Source: Rossellomorea sp036867415
Lineage (GTDB): Bacteria > Bacillota > Bacilli > Bacillales > Bacillaceae_B
DNA: 64,000 nucleotides
Assembly (NCBI RefSeq): GCF_036867415.1
Contig: NZ_JBAJHU010000001.1
Span: 496,001-560,000, forward strand
Direction of reading: 5' to 3'
Shown here: positions 8,972 to 17,554 of the stretch, in pieces
Position numbering within the stretch: the stretch's first letter is position 1
Layout: every line of letters begins with the position of its first letter
The notes under the pieces: model-generated
The model's input: the letters and a program-made list of their open reading frames with translations, nothing else
What the model was told of the DNA's origin: nothing
The model's database searches: none
Program-made: the position numbers and the translations under genes

Positions 8972-11050
8972 ATGATCCCGGCAAACGGAAAAACAGATCC
9001 CTTCCTGATCAGCAGGATCAGAGAAAAGGACATGGAGTCCATCATCGATTGGTTCGAACGAAACCAGCAATCGTTCTACACACTCGGCTGGTCGTACCTC
9101 AGGAATCAGCAGCAAATGGAAGACCTTTTTTACAAAGCAATGATGACCATTCATGAGGAGCTGCCGCGTTTTAAGAGAAAGACTTCTTTTGAAATCTGGG
9201 CGTCGTCTATTTTCATTCAGACATGCCGTGAACTTTCCAAAGAGAATGGAGTCCAGGATTCAAAGAGGACTGAACCTGAACCGAGGCAGGACGTATTCAA
9301 TGCCTTGGATAAAATAAAACCGGAAGACAAAGAAGCAGTTGTGTTAACCTGCCTAAAAGGATTATCCCTTGAGGATTCGACACATATTCTGCAAGTTGAA
9401 GCCGGGACGGTGAAGGCACGAATCTTCTCCGGGGTCCAGTCACTGCGAGCAGAAATGGGCTACGGTTCTCACTTCGACGGCTGTCCGGAATACCACCCGC
9501 TCTATGTCGACTACTTGGAAAGGACCCTCGAACGTCCGCAAAAGGTTGATTTCGAAATACATATCTACAACTGTCAAGGCTGTCAGGATGATCTCGCTTC
9601 GTTCCAGGATGTGATGCTGACCCTAAACGGCATCACTGAAGAGTTCAACGTCCCATCCGGTGTCATGGAGAACGTGAAAGTCAGGCTTGAGGAAAACGAA
9701 AAACGCAGGAAACGGAAGAAAAAGAAACGTAAAAACATCGGGCTTGCATTTGCAGGTGTCTTTGCCTTGTTGCTCTGTACCGGCTTTGTTACGGGAAGCT
9801 TCAGCCATCTCTATTATTCCTGGACAGAAGACAATGAAGAGCTCCGTGCGTACCTTCAGCATAATCTGGGGGACCGGCTTGATCTGGAAGCGGAAAGCGA
9901 AGGCGTCAAAATCAAGATCAAGAGTGTGATTGCAGATGATGTACAGACCCTTGTCTTCTATGAAATCACCGATATGAAAAAAGACAATCAATATGTGCTG
10001 AATGCCCATGACGGGGTATTCATCCAGAACGAAAGTGAAATCATGAACCGGCAAGCCTACCCAAGGTACTCGCCGCCTACTAACCCAACCGATATCCATG
10101 ATGAGAATAATGTATATCAGGGCCAAATAAGCCTGCTGCCTCTCAAAGAAGACAGCGGAACCATCGAATTGAGGATCACCAGATTGCAGAAATTGGTGCA
10201 GGATCCCGATCATCCTGGCGAGTTTCAACCATGGTCCTATGAAGAGCCGGAATTTGCCAATGGTGAGTGGACATTCGAGATTCCGGTAAAGAAACATCCT
10301 TCTGTCGTACATGAGCTGGATCAGGAAGCAGAAGTAGAAGGGACCAAAATTCGCTTTGATAAACTTACGATTGCTCCTACCTCGACACTTCTGCAATTCA
10401 GTTTTAAGAATGAACAGCCTGAAAAGCGGATCGAGATCCTCAACTTTGACAGCATCCAGGCAGGTGATAAGAAGTTGAAGTCCGACCTGTATGGCAGTTC
10501 GTTTGTAGATGCACCAGGAAATGTTGATTGGAATACATTCCAATCACATTTTGATTCTATATACGGTGAAGATTTGGGGGAGTTGTCCGTCCAGTTCGGT
10601 GCCATTCAAATGTCTGTCCATGAACCGAAATCCATCGAGCTTGATGCATCAAAAGCGTATCCGCAAACCTTCGAATACCTTGGAAGCACCATCTCAATCG
10701 ACAAGGTGGAAGTCGGTTTCCCAACCAAAGTCGTCATTAGTAACCGAGACTTGGAAAATCGTGAGTATGACTCTCTTCAATTCCATGTGACCGGTGAGGA
10801 TGAGTATGATGATATTTCGATGGGCGGGGGTTCAGAAGGGGTCCTGGTTGATAGAAATGGGAAAGAGTACAATCCTCAGGAATTGAATTTTCCTATTGAA
10901 GAAATCGAGCAGCCGCGCTATTTACAAACCGTTCAAAGCTTTGAGCTAAACAATAATCAGACAGGTGAGAAAGTCATACCAAAAACGCTTGAAATTGAAG
11001 GGTATAGCACAACGAAATACGTTGATGACACAGTGAAAATCGAGTTGTAG
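8972..11050 (+). CDS. ECF sigma factor fused to zinc anti-sigma and DUF4179/DUF5643-like sensor
   Basis: One 692-residue polypeptide joins three modules that are normally separate. Residues 20-90 look like ECF sigma region 2 and 108-163 like region 4 (KPEDKEAVVLTCLKGLSLEDST, then VKARIFSGVQSLR). Residues 170-212 hold H197-x3-C201-x2-C204, the zinc anti-sigma signature. A basic stretch (244-254) precedes one membrane helix (255-277). About 410 extracytoplasmic residues follow, resembling DUF4179 and DUF5643. The sigma factor is thus tethered to its own anti-sigma and could be released by proteolysis or act as a membrane-held regulator. ATG 8972 is preceded by GAAGGGGG. Domain names are from motif reading, not a profile search. 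Confidence 0.8.
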   Translation: MIPANGKTDPFLISRIREKDMESIIDWFERNQQSFYTLGWSYLRNQQQMEDLFYKAMMTIHEELPRFKRKTSFEIWASSIFIQTCRELSKENGVQDSKRTEPEPRQDVFNALDKIKPEDKEAVVLTCLKGLSLEDSTHILQVEAGTVKARIFSGVQSLRAEMGYGSHFDGCPEYHPLYVDYLERTLERPQKVDFEIHIYNCQGCQDDLASFQDVMLTLNGITEEFNVPSGVMENVKVRLEENEKRRKRKKKKRKNIGLAFAGVFALLLCTGFVTGSFSHLYYSWTEDNEELRAYLQHNLGDRLDLEAESEGVKIKIKSVIADDVQTLVFYEITDMKKDNQYVLNAHDGVFIQNESEIMNRQAYPRYSPPTNPTDIHDENNVYQGQISLLPLKEDSGTIELRITRLQKLVQDPDHPGEFQPWSYEEPEFANGEWTFEIPVKKHPSVVHELDQEAEVEGTKIRFDKLTIAPTSTLLQFSFKNEQPEKRIEILNFDSIQAGDKKLKSDLYGSSFVDAPGNVDWNTFQSHFDSIYGEDLGELSVQFGAIQMSVHEPKSIELDASKAYPQTFEYLGSTISIDKVEVGFPTKVVISNRDLENREYDSLQFHVTGEDEYDDISMGGGSEGVLVDRNGKEYNPQELNFPIEEIEQPRYLQTVQSFELNNNQTGEKVIPKTLEIEGYSTTKYVDDTVKIEL

Positions 11051-11056
11051 CGGAAT

Positions 11057-11097
11057 TCAGGGGTCTCTCCGAAAGAGGATGGAATCCTGACTTTTTA
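11057..11097 (+). terminator. Terminator after sigma/anti-sigma fusion gene
   Basis: TCAGG...TCCTGA outer arms and TCTCC-GAAA-GAGGA inner arms form a hairpin followed by CTTTTT. Confidence 0.65.
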
Positions 11098-11128
11098 AAG
11101 AGATAAAAATAAACAAGGAGGACAACCA

Positions 11129-11923
11129 ATGCCAAACTACGGCACTGGACTATTCGAAGGTACGGCAGGCTATTTTTCAAAATACAGACCGATCTATCCT
11201 CCATTCCTTGTGAGGTTCCTCATCGATCGCTTCGCCTTAAATGGGCAGGGAAGGATGCTCGATTTAGGATGCGGCACAGGTCAGCTCACCCTCAGGTTTT
11301 CCGATTGGTTCGAAGAGATTGTCGGGATCGATGTAGAGCATGAAATGATTGAAGAAGCTCAAAGGATTCACAGGGAGGTAAGGGCAGGAAATATTCATTG
11401 GTATCAGGGCACGCTGGAGCAATATAAAGCGGGGCAAGATAAGCATTTCAAACTCGTCACGATCGCCAAGGCATTCCACTGGATGGACCGGCCGCAGATC
11501 CTGGAAGAACTGTATAACATGGTGGACGATGAAGGGGGAGTGGCGATCATCGATAATTACGAACCGGATAAAAAGCTGGAAAAGTGGCAAATTAGACTGA
11601 ATGAAGTTGTCAAGAAGTGGTACGGGGACGAGCGAAGAGCGGGAGACACGACGTATGCACACCCGGGCAAGAGCCATAAAGAAGTGCTCACAAGCTCCAA
11701 ATTCGAAGTGGAAGTGCACCGGTTTCCGTCCTATAAGATCACTTGGAATCTCGAATCGATTCTCGGAAACTTGTATTCTACCTCCTATGGAGCCCGGCGA
11801 TTCATCAAAGGGAATTTAGAAACCTTTGAACGGGAAGTGGAAAATGCCTTGCTGGAAGTTGAGGCGAGAGGAGTGTTTAATGAGACGATGAGCTTAACGG
11901 TTCTCGCCGGGGTCAAGGGATGA
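11129..11923 (+). CDS. Class I SAM-dependent methyltransferase
   Basis: A 264-residue methyltransferase with motif I MLDLGCGTGQLT (about residues 37-48), the acidic motif II VGIDVEHEM, and FKLVTIAKAFHWMD at motif IV. The FEGTAGYFSKYRP opening is typical of the UbiE/YcgJ-like family that includes many enzymes of unknown substrate. AAGGAGG lies 7 bases before the ATG. It is followed at 55 bases by the TauE/SafE gene on the same strand. Confidence 0.85.
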   Translation: MPNYGTGLFEGTAGYFSKYRPIYPPFLVRFLIDRFALNGQGRMLDLGCGTGQLTLRFSDWFEEIVGIDVEHEMIEEAQRIHREVRAGNIHWYQGTLEQYKAGQDKHFKLVTIAKAFHWMDRPQILEELYNMVDDEGGVAIIDNYEPDKKLEKWQIRLNEVVKKWYGDERRAGDTTYAHPGKSHKEVLTSSKFEVEVHRFPSYKITWNLESILGNLYSTSYGARRFIKGNLETFEREVENALLEVEARGVFNETMSLTVLAGVKG

Positions 11924-11978
11924 GGATTTGAACCTTTTAATGATAAAATAAAGATGAACAAAACAGGAGGTTTCCATT

Positions 11979-12704
11979 TTGACGGATTTATTCATCTTTA
12001 TGTGCATCATTTTCATCGCGTCGATTCTGCAGACGAGTACAGGATTCGGCTTCTCGATCATGGCGACACCGTTTCTACTCCTGCTGTTTCAGCCGAACGA
12101 AGCCATTCAGATCAATCTCATCCTATCATTGCTGATTTCACTAACGCTCATCTGGAAAATCAGGAAAGCCGTCGATTACGTATTAATGAAGAAATTCATC
12201 AAGGGAAGTCTGGCTGGTGTCCCGATCGGTCTATTCGTCTTTATGACCATCGATGACCTTACCACCTTTAAGATAGTAGTCAGCATCATGCTGCTAGTCC
12301 TGACAGTGCTGCTTGTGTTCAACCTTAGGATCAAACGGACGCCATTCCGTGACTACCTGATCGGCGGGGTATCCGGGGTACTGACGACGAGCATTGGAAT
12401 GCCCGGTCCGCCGTTATTGCTGTATTTTGCAGGGACCGGTACGAAGAAAGACGTCTTGCGTGCGACGACTTTGGCGTTCTATCTATTCATCTACCTTATC
12501 AGTTTGGGAACCCAACTGATGTTCACGGGGACAAACAGGATTATATGGGAATCAAGTCTTAAAGCAATCCCAATCGTCATTTTCGGCCTGTTGATCGGCC
12601 AGGTCCTCTTCCATTGGATCAATCAGCGGATCTTCACGATTTTCACCTATGTACTGTTAAGTTTTACAGGGGTATACCTCTTGATTGAGAGCATCTTTTT
12701 CTAA
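11979..12704 (+). CDS. TauE/SafE family sulfite/organic-anion transporter
   Basis: A 241-residue integral membrane protein with about eight helices and the two family repeats; GFGFSIMATPFLLLLF (about 24-39) and TTSIGMPGPPLLLYF mark the two halves. Members export sulfite, sulfoacetate or related anions. The start is TTG at 11979 with AGGAGG 8 bases upstream. Substrate is unknown and no sulfur-metabolism genes are adjacent. It ends in a long bidirectional terminator. Confidence 0.85.
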   Translation: MTDLFIFMCIIFIASILQTSTGFGFSIMATPFLLLLFQPNEAIQINLILSLLISLTLIWKIRKAVDYVLMKKFIKGSLAGVPIGLFVFMTIDDLTTFKIVVSIMLLVLTVLLVFNLRIKRTPFRDYLIGGVSGVLTTSIGMPGPPLLLYFAGTGTKKDVLRATTLAFYLFIYLISLGTQLMFTGTNRIIWESSLKAIPIVIFGLLIGQVLFHWINQRIFTIFTYVLLSFTGVYLLIESIFF

Positions 12705-12744
12705 GCAAACGTCCTTCATCGTAAAATGAAGGACGTTTGCTTTT
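12703..12744. terminator. Bidirectional terminator between convergent genes
   Basis: AAGCAAACGTCCTTCAT and its exact complement form a 17-bp stem with a 6-base loop. T-rich on the right and A-rich on the left, it serves both the transporter gene (+) and the small gene at 12747 (-). Confidence 0.9.
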
Positions 12745-12746
12745 CA

Positions 12747-13046
12747 TTATTCTTCTGGTGCCACGGCACGCCAACCATGTGCCTCGAGGTTTTCTAAATA
12801 GGCTTCGATTTCGATATCCTGGACCTCGATCGCGAGTGGCGACAACGAAACCCAGCAGTCTCCTTCTCCATAGTTCAAGGTGACTTTCACCACTTCATAT
12901 CCATTGTGGAAATCAGGATGAAAGCCGGGGTCATCAAGGATGTCCCCTTTTACCGGTCGAATGAAAGATTCATAGGTCTTCATCATCGCTGCGCTTTTTT
13001 CGGGTTCATTGATGGAAGAAACAAAGATCATTAAGTGTATGTTCAA
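12747..13046 (-). CDS. Small conserved-looking protein, unknown function
   Basis: A 99-residue soluble acidic protein with no motif recognised; the ending GWRAVAPEE and the central GYEVVKVTLNYGEGDCW suggest a compact alpha/beta domain. The start is TTG at 13046 with AGGAGG 9 bases upstream, better placed than any ATG. It shares a terminator with the convergent transporter gene. Confidence 0.65.
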   Translation of the reverse strand: MNIHLMIFVSSINEPEKSAAMMKTYESFIRPVKGDILDDPGFHPDFHNGYEVVKVTLNYGEGDCWVSLSPLAIEVQDIEIEAYLENLEAHGWRAVAPEE

Positions 13047-13309
13047 TCTTCTCTACCTCCTATTCTTCTAAAAACTATTGTACCAAGTTTAGTAGAAAAT
13101 ATGTCCATAGCAGGATGAAATAACACTTCTTTTTTTCAGAGGCTCGGTGTAAAATAAATACAAATTGTCATCTGGGGGGAAACCGGAAAACTTCATATTG
13201 ATGCTCCTTTACTGTTATTGCTGCCGTTTATACTGCCTGCCGGATGCGAGGTTTTCGTCAAGTATTCGGAATATTAAATAAATTAGAAGAGGTTGAGGGA
13301 AAATTGACA

Positions 13310-13963
13310 ATGGAAACGAATGAAATGACTGTTAAGGAACAAAGTATTTTTCATCATTCCGGAAATACAATCAAAATAGATGATCGAGTGATTCGCATCG
13401 TTGCCAGATTGGAAGAACCGTGCATCGCCATTTTGGCAAATGTGCTGAGTGATGAGGAATGCGAAGCGCTCATCCAGCTGTCAAGGGACCGCATGAACCG
13501 TTCGAAAATCGGTAACACCCGCAACGTGGATGACCTCAGAACAAGCAGCAGCATGTTCTTTGAGGAAGCTGAAAACGACTTGGTCGCGAAAATTGAAAAA
13601 AGGGTGTCGCAAATCATGAACATCCCAGTCGAACACGGCGAAGGCCTGCAAGTCCTGAACTACAAAATCGGTCAGGAATATAAAGCGCACTTTGACTTCT
13701 TCCGGTCGGCATCACACAAACCGGTCAACAATCCGAGGATCAGTACCCTCGTCATGTACCTCAATGACGTGGAAGAAGGCGGCGAAACCTACTTCCCCAA
13801 ACTGAACTTCTCGGTCTCACCGCAAAAAGGGATGGCTGTATACTTCGAATACTTCTACGACAACGAAGAACTGAACGAACTCACCCTGCATGGCGGAGCC
13901 CCCGTCACAGCTGGAGACAAATGGGCTGCGACGCAGTGGATGAGAAGGAAGGTTTATAGATAA
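13310..13963 (+). CDS. Prolyl 4-hydroxylase-like 2-oxoglutarate/Fe(II) dioxygenase
   Basis: A 217-residue dioxygenase of the bacterial prolyl 4-hydroxylase family. The iron ligands are His127 and Asp129 (YKAHFDFF) and His194 (LTLHGG); Lys204 (AGDKWAATQW) binds 2-oxoglutarate. Size and motif spacing match the Bacillus anthracis-type enzyme, which hydroxylates proline in peptides. ATG 13310 has GAGGG 10 bases upstream; an in-frame TTG at 13304 lies only 4 bases from it. The protein substrate is unknown; no collagen-like gene is visible in the window. Confidence 0.88.
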   Translation: METNEMTVKEQSIFHHSGNTIKIDDRVIRIVARLEEPCIAILANVLSDEECEALIQLSRDRMNRSKIGNTRNVDDLRTSSSMFFEEAENDLVAKIEKRVSQIMNIPVEHGEGLQVLNYKIGQEYKAHFDFFRSASHKPVNNPRISTLVMYLNDVEEGGETYFPKLNFSVSPQKGMAVYFEYFYDNEELNELTLHGGAPVTAGDKWAATQWMRRKVYR

Positions 13964-13969
13964 GCAGGG

Positions 13970-14000
13970 AGCTCTTCCTATATAGGGGAGAGCTTTTTTT
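13970..14000 (+). terminator. Terminator after prolyl hydroxylase
   Basis: AGCTCTTCC and GGGGAGAGCT pair around TATATA, followed by seven T. Confidence 0.85.
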
Positions 14001-14044
14001 GATCGTATTATATGGAGAAGTGAAGATTACATCATAAAATGAAA

Positions 14045-14125
14045 AATGAGCAAAACTCATAGATTAATTGGGAAAGCCCGTAGATTAACGTGTGAAACCT
14101 ATTAGATGAATGGATGCGGGTTGGA
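14045..14125. repeat. Degenerate tandem units in intergenic DNA
   Basis: Three imperfect units of about 20-22 bases each contain a TAGATTAA or TAGATGAA core: CATAGATTAATTGGG, CGTAGATTAACGTG and TATTAGATGAATGG. The units are degenerate. There is no coding potential, and no other feature was seen between 14001 and the ribosome binding site at about 14175. Confidence 0.4.
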
Positions 14126-14191
14126 AGTAACAGTGGAATCACATAGAATAGTTGTAAAAGTTCAACCTTATTTGAAAGGAATGATCAATCA

Positions 14192-14950
14192 ATGAAATTA
14201 TCAAGGGATACACAGTATATACGTGAAATCTCTCTTAAAGAAGACCGCATCCCCTCTTATAAGCAATTTCCGTTCAGCCTCCCTGTCATGAAGAATTTCA
14301 GGGAACTGACTTTCCATCCTAATGTTACCTATATCATTGGCGAGAACGGCATGGGAAAGTCGACCCTTCTTGAAGGGATAGCGATCGCTCTCGGGTTCAA
14401 TCCTGAAGGGGGCACGTTGAATTTTAACTTCTCAAGCTATGATTCCCACTCGAATCTGCACACTTATCTCCGGCTTGTGAAGGGTGCTGAACGTGCAAAG
14501 GACAGCTTCTTCTTCCGCGCCGAAACGTTCTATAATGTGGCATCCAATATAGAAGAAATGGACAGTGAGCCTTCAAGTGCCCCAAAGGTCATTGACTCGT
14601 TTGGAGGTAAGTCGCTCCATGAACAATCGCATGGCGAATCGTTCTTTGCTGCATTCACCGAGCGCTTCCGGGGGCAGGGACTGTACATACTCGATGAACC
14701 TGAGGCCGCATTGTCACCGCTCCGCCAACTGTCGATGCTCTCCAGGATAAATGAACTGATCAATCAGGGTTCCCAATTCATCATCTCCACCCATTCCCCG
14801 ATCCTTATGGCCTATCCGCACGCAAAGATCATTGAGTTGTCGGAATCCGGAATGATTGAATCTAGGTTGGAGGATACCGGCCATTACGCGATCATGAAGC
14901 AATTTTTCGAAGATCGGGAACGGCTGCTTGTCCATTTGTTTAGAGAGTAA
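14192..14950 (+). CDS. Stand-alone ABC/SMC-like AAA ATPase
   Basis: A 252-residue single-domain ATPase. Walker A is GENGMGKST (about residues 51-59), the ABC signature is SHGES, Walker B is LYILDEPEAALSP, and the H-loop is ISTHSPIL. This is the RecF/OLD-like soluble class and has no membrane partner. Such proteins are found both as housekeeping ATPases (YjoB-, YdeM-like) and as parts of defence systems, but no nuclease, reverse transcriptase or effector gene is next to it. GAAAGGA lies upstream of the ATG. Function is unknown. Confidence 0.8.
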   Translation: MKLSRDTQYIREISLKEDRIPSYKQFPFSLPVMKNFRELTFHPNVTYIIGENGMGKSTLLEGIAIALGFNPEGGTLNFNFSSYDSHSNLHTYLRLVKGAERAKDSFFFRAETFYNVASNIEEMDSEPSSAPKVIDSFGGKSLHEQSHGESFFAAFTERFRGQGLYILDEPEAALSPLRQLSMLSRINELINQGSQFIISTHSPILMAYPHAKIIELSESGMIESRLEDTGHYAIMKQFFEDRERLLVHLFRE

Positions 14951-15128
14951 AGAAGCAGATAGTTAAAAAGGCAAAATCACAGGTGTTACTGTCGAAAAAA
15001 GCTTCCTGCTCAATAAATCTTCATTAGAATGCTCAAAATAACAAGGAAAATACGAAAAAGGATTGAGATGACCTGCACGATTTGAAATAATTGGAAGTGT
15101 AAATAAAATTATGATTGGAGGGGACACA

Positions 15129-15374
15129 ATGAACAAAGCTGGAATTTTGTCATTATTAATGGTGATTCTAAGCGTGGCATTTTTCTTTGTCATGAGAGGA
15201 CCTGAAGCCGATTTGACTCTGGCAGTCTACACATTTGGCGGGCTATCAATCTTAGGAATCATTTTTGCGCTTTTCTCGAAAAAGTGGATACCTGCGATCA
15301 CAGGCACTTTATTGAACGGTGCAGTGCTGGTCTTTGCATTTTTTCTGCTGCTTGCCAAAGGCATTGGCGGGTAA
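15129..15374 (+). CDS. Small three-helix membrane protein
   Basis: An 81-residue protein with three hydrophobic helices (about residues 5-22, 30-50, 56-78), separated by short charged loops (MRGPEAD, FSKKWIP). ATG 15129 is used because TTGGAGGGG lies 6 bases upstream; the earlier ATG at 15111 has no site. Function is unknown. A GGGACA hairpin follows it. Confidence 0.7.
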   Translation: MNKAGILSLLMVILSVAFFFVMRGPEADLTLAVYTFGGLSILGIIFALFSKKWIPAITGTLLNGAVLVFAFFLLLAKGIGG

Positions 15375-15380
15375 GGAGAA

Positions 15381-15409
15381 CGGGACAGAGGGACAGGTAC
15401 TTTGTCCCG
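15381..15409. repeat. GGGACAG-family palindromic repeat
   Basis: CGGGACA...TGTCCCG arms around a G-rich loop containing a second GGGACAGGTAC. It lies between the small membrane gene and the PP2C gene. No T tract follows, so it is a repeat rather than a clear terminator. Confidence 0.55.
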
Positions 15410-15445
15410 GCAGAGGATGAATGTTTTGAAAAAGGCGGGGATAGC

Positions 15446-16291
15446 ATGAAACTTAACCACTATATTATCAAAGGTGATGGAAGGCTTAACGAAGATGCTC
15501 TAATCATCAATGAAAAACAATCCTTGTACGGTGTCGCAGACGGAGTGTCATCCCTGGTGCCTTTCACATCAGAAGAGAACCTTACAGGGGGCTTCATCGC
15601 GTCAGATACTGCCAAAGACCATCTGGAGTCGCATATGTCGTCGGGACTTGATCTGTTCAGTGAAGTTTCAAATATAAATAGGATTTTATATACGAAAATG
15701 AAAGAATACGAGATTGACCGCAGCAGGAAAGAGCAGCTTTGGGGAACCGCCCTCGCAGCGGTAAAAATAACGGAAAACGGGATCGAATACATCCAGACCG
15801 GGGACTGCATGATCCTTGCAGTCTATCAAAATGGTGAAGTAAGACCATTAACCAGACTGCAGGTCGAACACCTGGAGGAGGCTGCGATAGAAAAATGGAA
15901 GCAGTGCATCCTAGAGGGATTGAAAACAAAAGCAGAAATCATGCCCCATGTGAAAGAACAGCTGATCGCCAATAGGCAGCAAAGCAATACAGTGAATGGG
16001 TACGGCGTCCTCAACGGTGAACCTGAGGCAAGCGACTATTTCGAATATGGGAAGATTAACAAAGTTGGATTAAGCCGTCTCATCATGCTGACTGACGGAC
16101 TGTTCCTGCCAGCAGAAAAAGTTCCGGATGGAATTCCTTATTGGAATCACGTCGCTGCGAGCATCCTTGAAAAAGGGCTGGACCAATACACAAAGGACTT
16201 GATTGCTCTCGAGGAATCGGATCCGGAATGTATCAAGTACCCGAGGTTTAAGAAGAGTGATGATAAGGCTGGGATTGTGATTGAATTATAA
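15446..16291 (+). CDS. PP2C-like serine/threonine phosphatase
   Basis: A 281-residue metal-dependent phosphatase-like protein. Motifs in order are NEDALIINE and YGVADGVSS near the N-terminus (metal-binding aspartates), QTGDCMILAVY in the middle, IMLTDGLFLP, and SDDKAGIVIEL at the very C-terminus. These match the PPM/PP2C pattern, and the domain is not fused to a sensor. ATG 15446 has GGCGGGG about 5 bases upstream. The substrate is unknown; no kinase partner gene is adjacent. Confidence 0.8.
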   Translation: MKLNHYIIKGDGRLNEDALIINEKQSLYGVADGVSSLVPFTSEENLTGGFIASDTAKDHLESHMSSGLDLFSEVSNINRILYTKMKEYEIDRSRKEQLWGTALAAVKITENGIEYIQTGDCMILAVYQNGEVRPLTRLQVEHLEEAAIEKWKQCILEGLKTKAEIMPHVKEQLIANRQQSNTVNGYGVLNGEPEASDYFEYGKINKVGLSRLIMLTDGLFLPAEKVPDGIPYWNHVAASILEKGLDQYTKDLIALEESDPECIKYPRFKKSDDKAGIVIEL

Positions 16292-16346
16292 ATGATGAAC
16301 GGATTGGGGGAAGAGATTTTGTCTCGGGGTGGAAGGAGAAATTAAA

Positions 16347-16820
16347 ATGTACCAATATTTCAACGGCCTGATCATACGGGAAGGAACGGTAGGCATTCCT
16401 GCTGATCAAGTAGAAGCTTTGTTCAAAGATGCGGGGTGGGTCCGGGACACTCCGGATTGGCAGAAAGAGAAATTCACATTGATCTTTAATAATTCTACCT
16501 GGGCTTTCACGGTCTGGGATCAGGAGCATATGATCGGGATGGTCAGGGGGATATCCGATCAAATCATGGCAGCGAATATCATGGACCTCAATGTGTCTTC
16601 CCGATACAGGGGACAAGGCATCGGTCAAAAGCTGGTGGAACTCTGTGTCCAGAAGCTTCCTCATGGTGATTGGTTTGCCCATACATCAGCAGACAATTTC
16701 CCTTTTTATGAAAAATGCGGGTTTGAAGTAAGAGACTTATCCGAAAACGGGACGTGCTCATATTATGGATATATCGAGGCTCGGAAAAGCGGTCATCGGA
16801 GAACTGGAAGAAAAGGATAA
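16347..16820 (+). CDS. GNAT family N-acetyltransferase
   Basis: A 157-residue acetyltransferase. The acetyl-CoA-binding loop is RYRGQGIGQKLVE, preceded by the beta strand NIMDLNVSS; the C-terminal NFPFYEKCGFEV is also standard. GGAAGGAG lies 7 bases before ATG 16347, which is preferred over the upstream in-frame ATG. The substrate is unknown. It follows the PP2C gene by 55 bases. Confidence 0.85.
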   Translation: MYQYFNGLIIREGTVGIPADQVEALFKDAGWVRDTPDWQKEKFTLIFNNSTWAFTVWDQEHMIGMVRGISDQIMAANIMDLNVSSRYRGQGIGQKLVELCVQKLPHGDWFAHTSADNFPFYEKCGFEVRDLSENGTCSYYGYIEARKSGHRRTGRKG

Positions 16821-16894
16821 CTTCTTTAGATAAACCAATGTACCCATCAACAAGAATGCAATCAAAAGAAGAAACATATGGAGGAGGGTAACCG

Positions 16895-17260
16895 ATGATT
16901 TATCGCAGAAAAATGTACAAAGTGGCACCAAGTATAATAGAAGAATTCAATAGGCACTTCAATCAAACTCTATTACCAACCCAGCTGAAGTATGGAGCTA
17001 GATTAGTTGGCAGGTGGGTGACCACACATGAAGGCGATGCAGCAGAGATTTTCGCGATTTGGGAATACGACAGCCATGAAGAATACGAAAGAATCGAAGA
17101 GAAAGTCAGAAGTGATGAATCACATATGAAACGGGTCCAGGATTGGTTTGCAAAAATGGGAGGAAGAGATAATCTCAAAGAGGTTTTTTTCAAAATTGAT
17201 CAAGATTTCTTAGAATCAACGGTTGTAAATGAAAAAGCGAAACTATCAACCAAGGATTAA
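16895..17260 (+). CDS. NIPSNAP-like dimeric alpha/beta-barrel protein
   Basis: A 121-residue protein with the ferredoxin-like alpha/beta pattern of NIPSNAP and antibiotic-monooxygenase-type domains: MIYRRKMYKVAP at the start, GARLVGRWVTTHEGDAAEIFAIWEYDS centrally, then a helix ending in DWFAKMG. GGAGGAGG lies 7 bases before the ATG. Role unknown; family assignment is by pattern only. Confidence 0.75.
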   Translation: MIYRRKMYKVAPSIIEEFNRHFNQTLLPTQLKYGARLVGRWVTTHEGDAAEIFAIWEYDSHEEYERIEEKVRSDESHMKRVQDWFAKMGGRDNLKEVFFKIDQDFLESTVVNEKAKLSTKD

Positions 17261-17391
17261 GGAATAATAAAATAAAATCATCTTCCTCGATTTAATACTG
17301 TTCGGACTCGGATGGGCATGCCGCATTTGGCAAGAAGATGGAGTCATACATTGAATTGATTGTTTGAAAATTTCATTAGAGAAAGCTTACT
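17261..17391. other. Intergenic region with possible gene fragment
   Basis: Bases 17279-17356 read, without a start codon, as a short hydrophobic frame (FLDLILFGLGWACRIWQ) that stops at once. It may be the remnant of a lost membrane protein gene. No ribosome binding site is seen. Confidence 0.25.
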
Positions 17392-17425
17392 GAAAAATCC
17401 TGTTGAACGAGTGACAGGGTTTTTC
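17392..17425 (+). terminator. Terminator-like hairpin upstream of Bce-type operon
   Basis: GAAAAATCCTGT pairs with ACAGGGTTTTTC across a 10-base loop; the pairing tail acts as the T tract. Confidence 0.7.
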
Positions 17426-17465
17426 TAATTGAAATAGCAAGCAACAGGGGATCCCATAACGAACA

Positions 17466-17479
17466 TGACAATAATGTCA
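17466..17479 (+). promoter_or_regulatory. Predicted BceR-type operator
   Basis: A perfect inverted repeat TGACA-ATAA-TGTCA, 89 bases before the ABC gene start. It fits the TnACA-N4-TGTnA shape known for BceR-like response regulators, which supports control of this operon by the response regulator at 21947-22621. A TATAGT at 17524 could be the -10 box. Confidence 0.65.
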
Positions 17480-17554
17480 CTTTGGGTGTTGTTAAATCGA
17501 TGGTTGATGCAGAAAATAGTGTGTATAGTTTGTTGGTGAAGGAGGTTGAAAAAC

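Noticed and set aside
9623..10543. 306-codon minus-strand frame inside the sigma/anti-sigma gene
   Set aside because: Shadow frame: no ribosome binding site, no domain, and the opposite strand has clear motifs.
13190..13280. Lipoprotein-like string ending in P-A-G-C in a short frame before the prolyl hydroxylase
   Set aside because: No in-frame start codon and it stops after a few residues; possibly chance.
14192..16291. AAA ATPase plus PP2C phosphatase as a defence island
   Set aside because: They are in separate units with a small membrane gene between and no nuclease, toxin or kinase gene; nothing supports a joint role.
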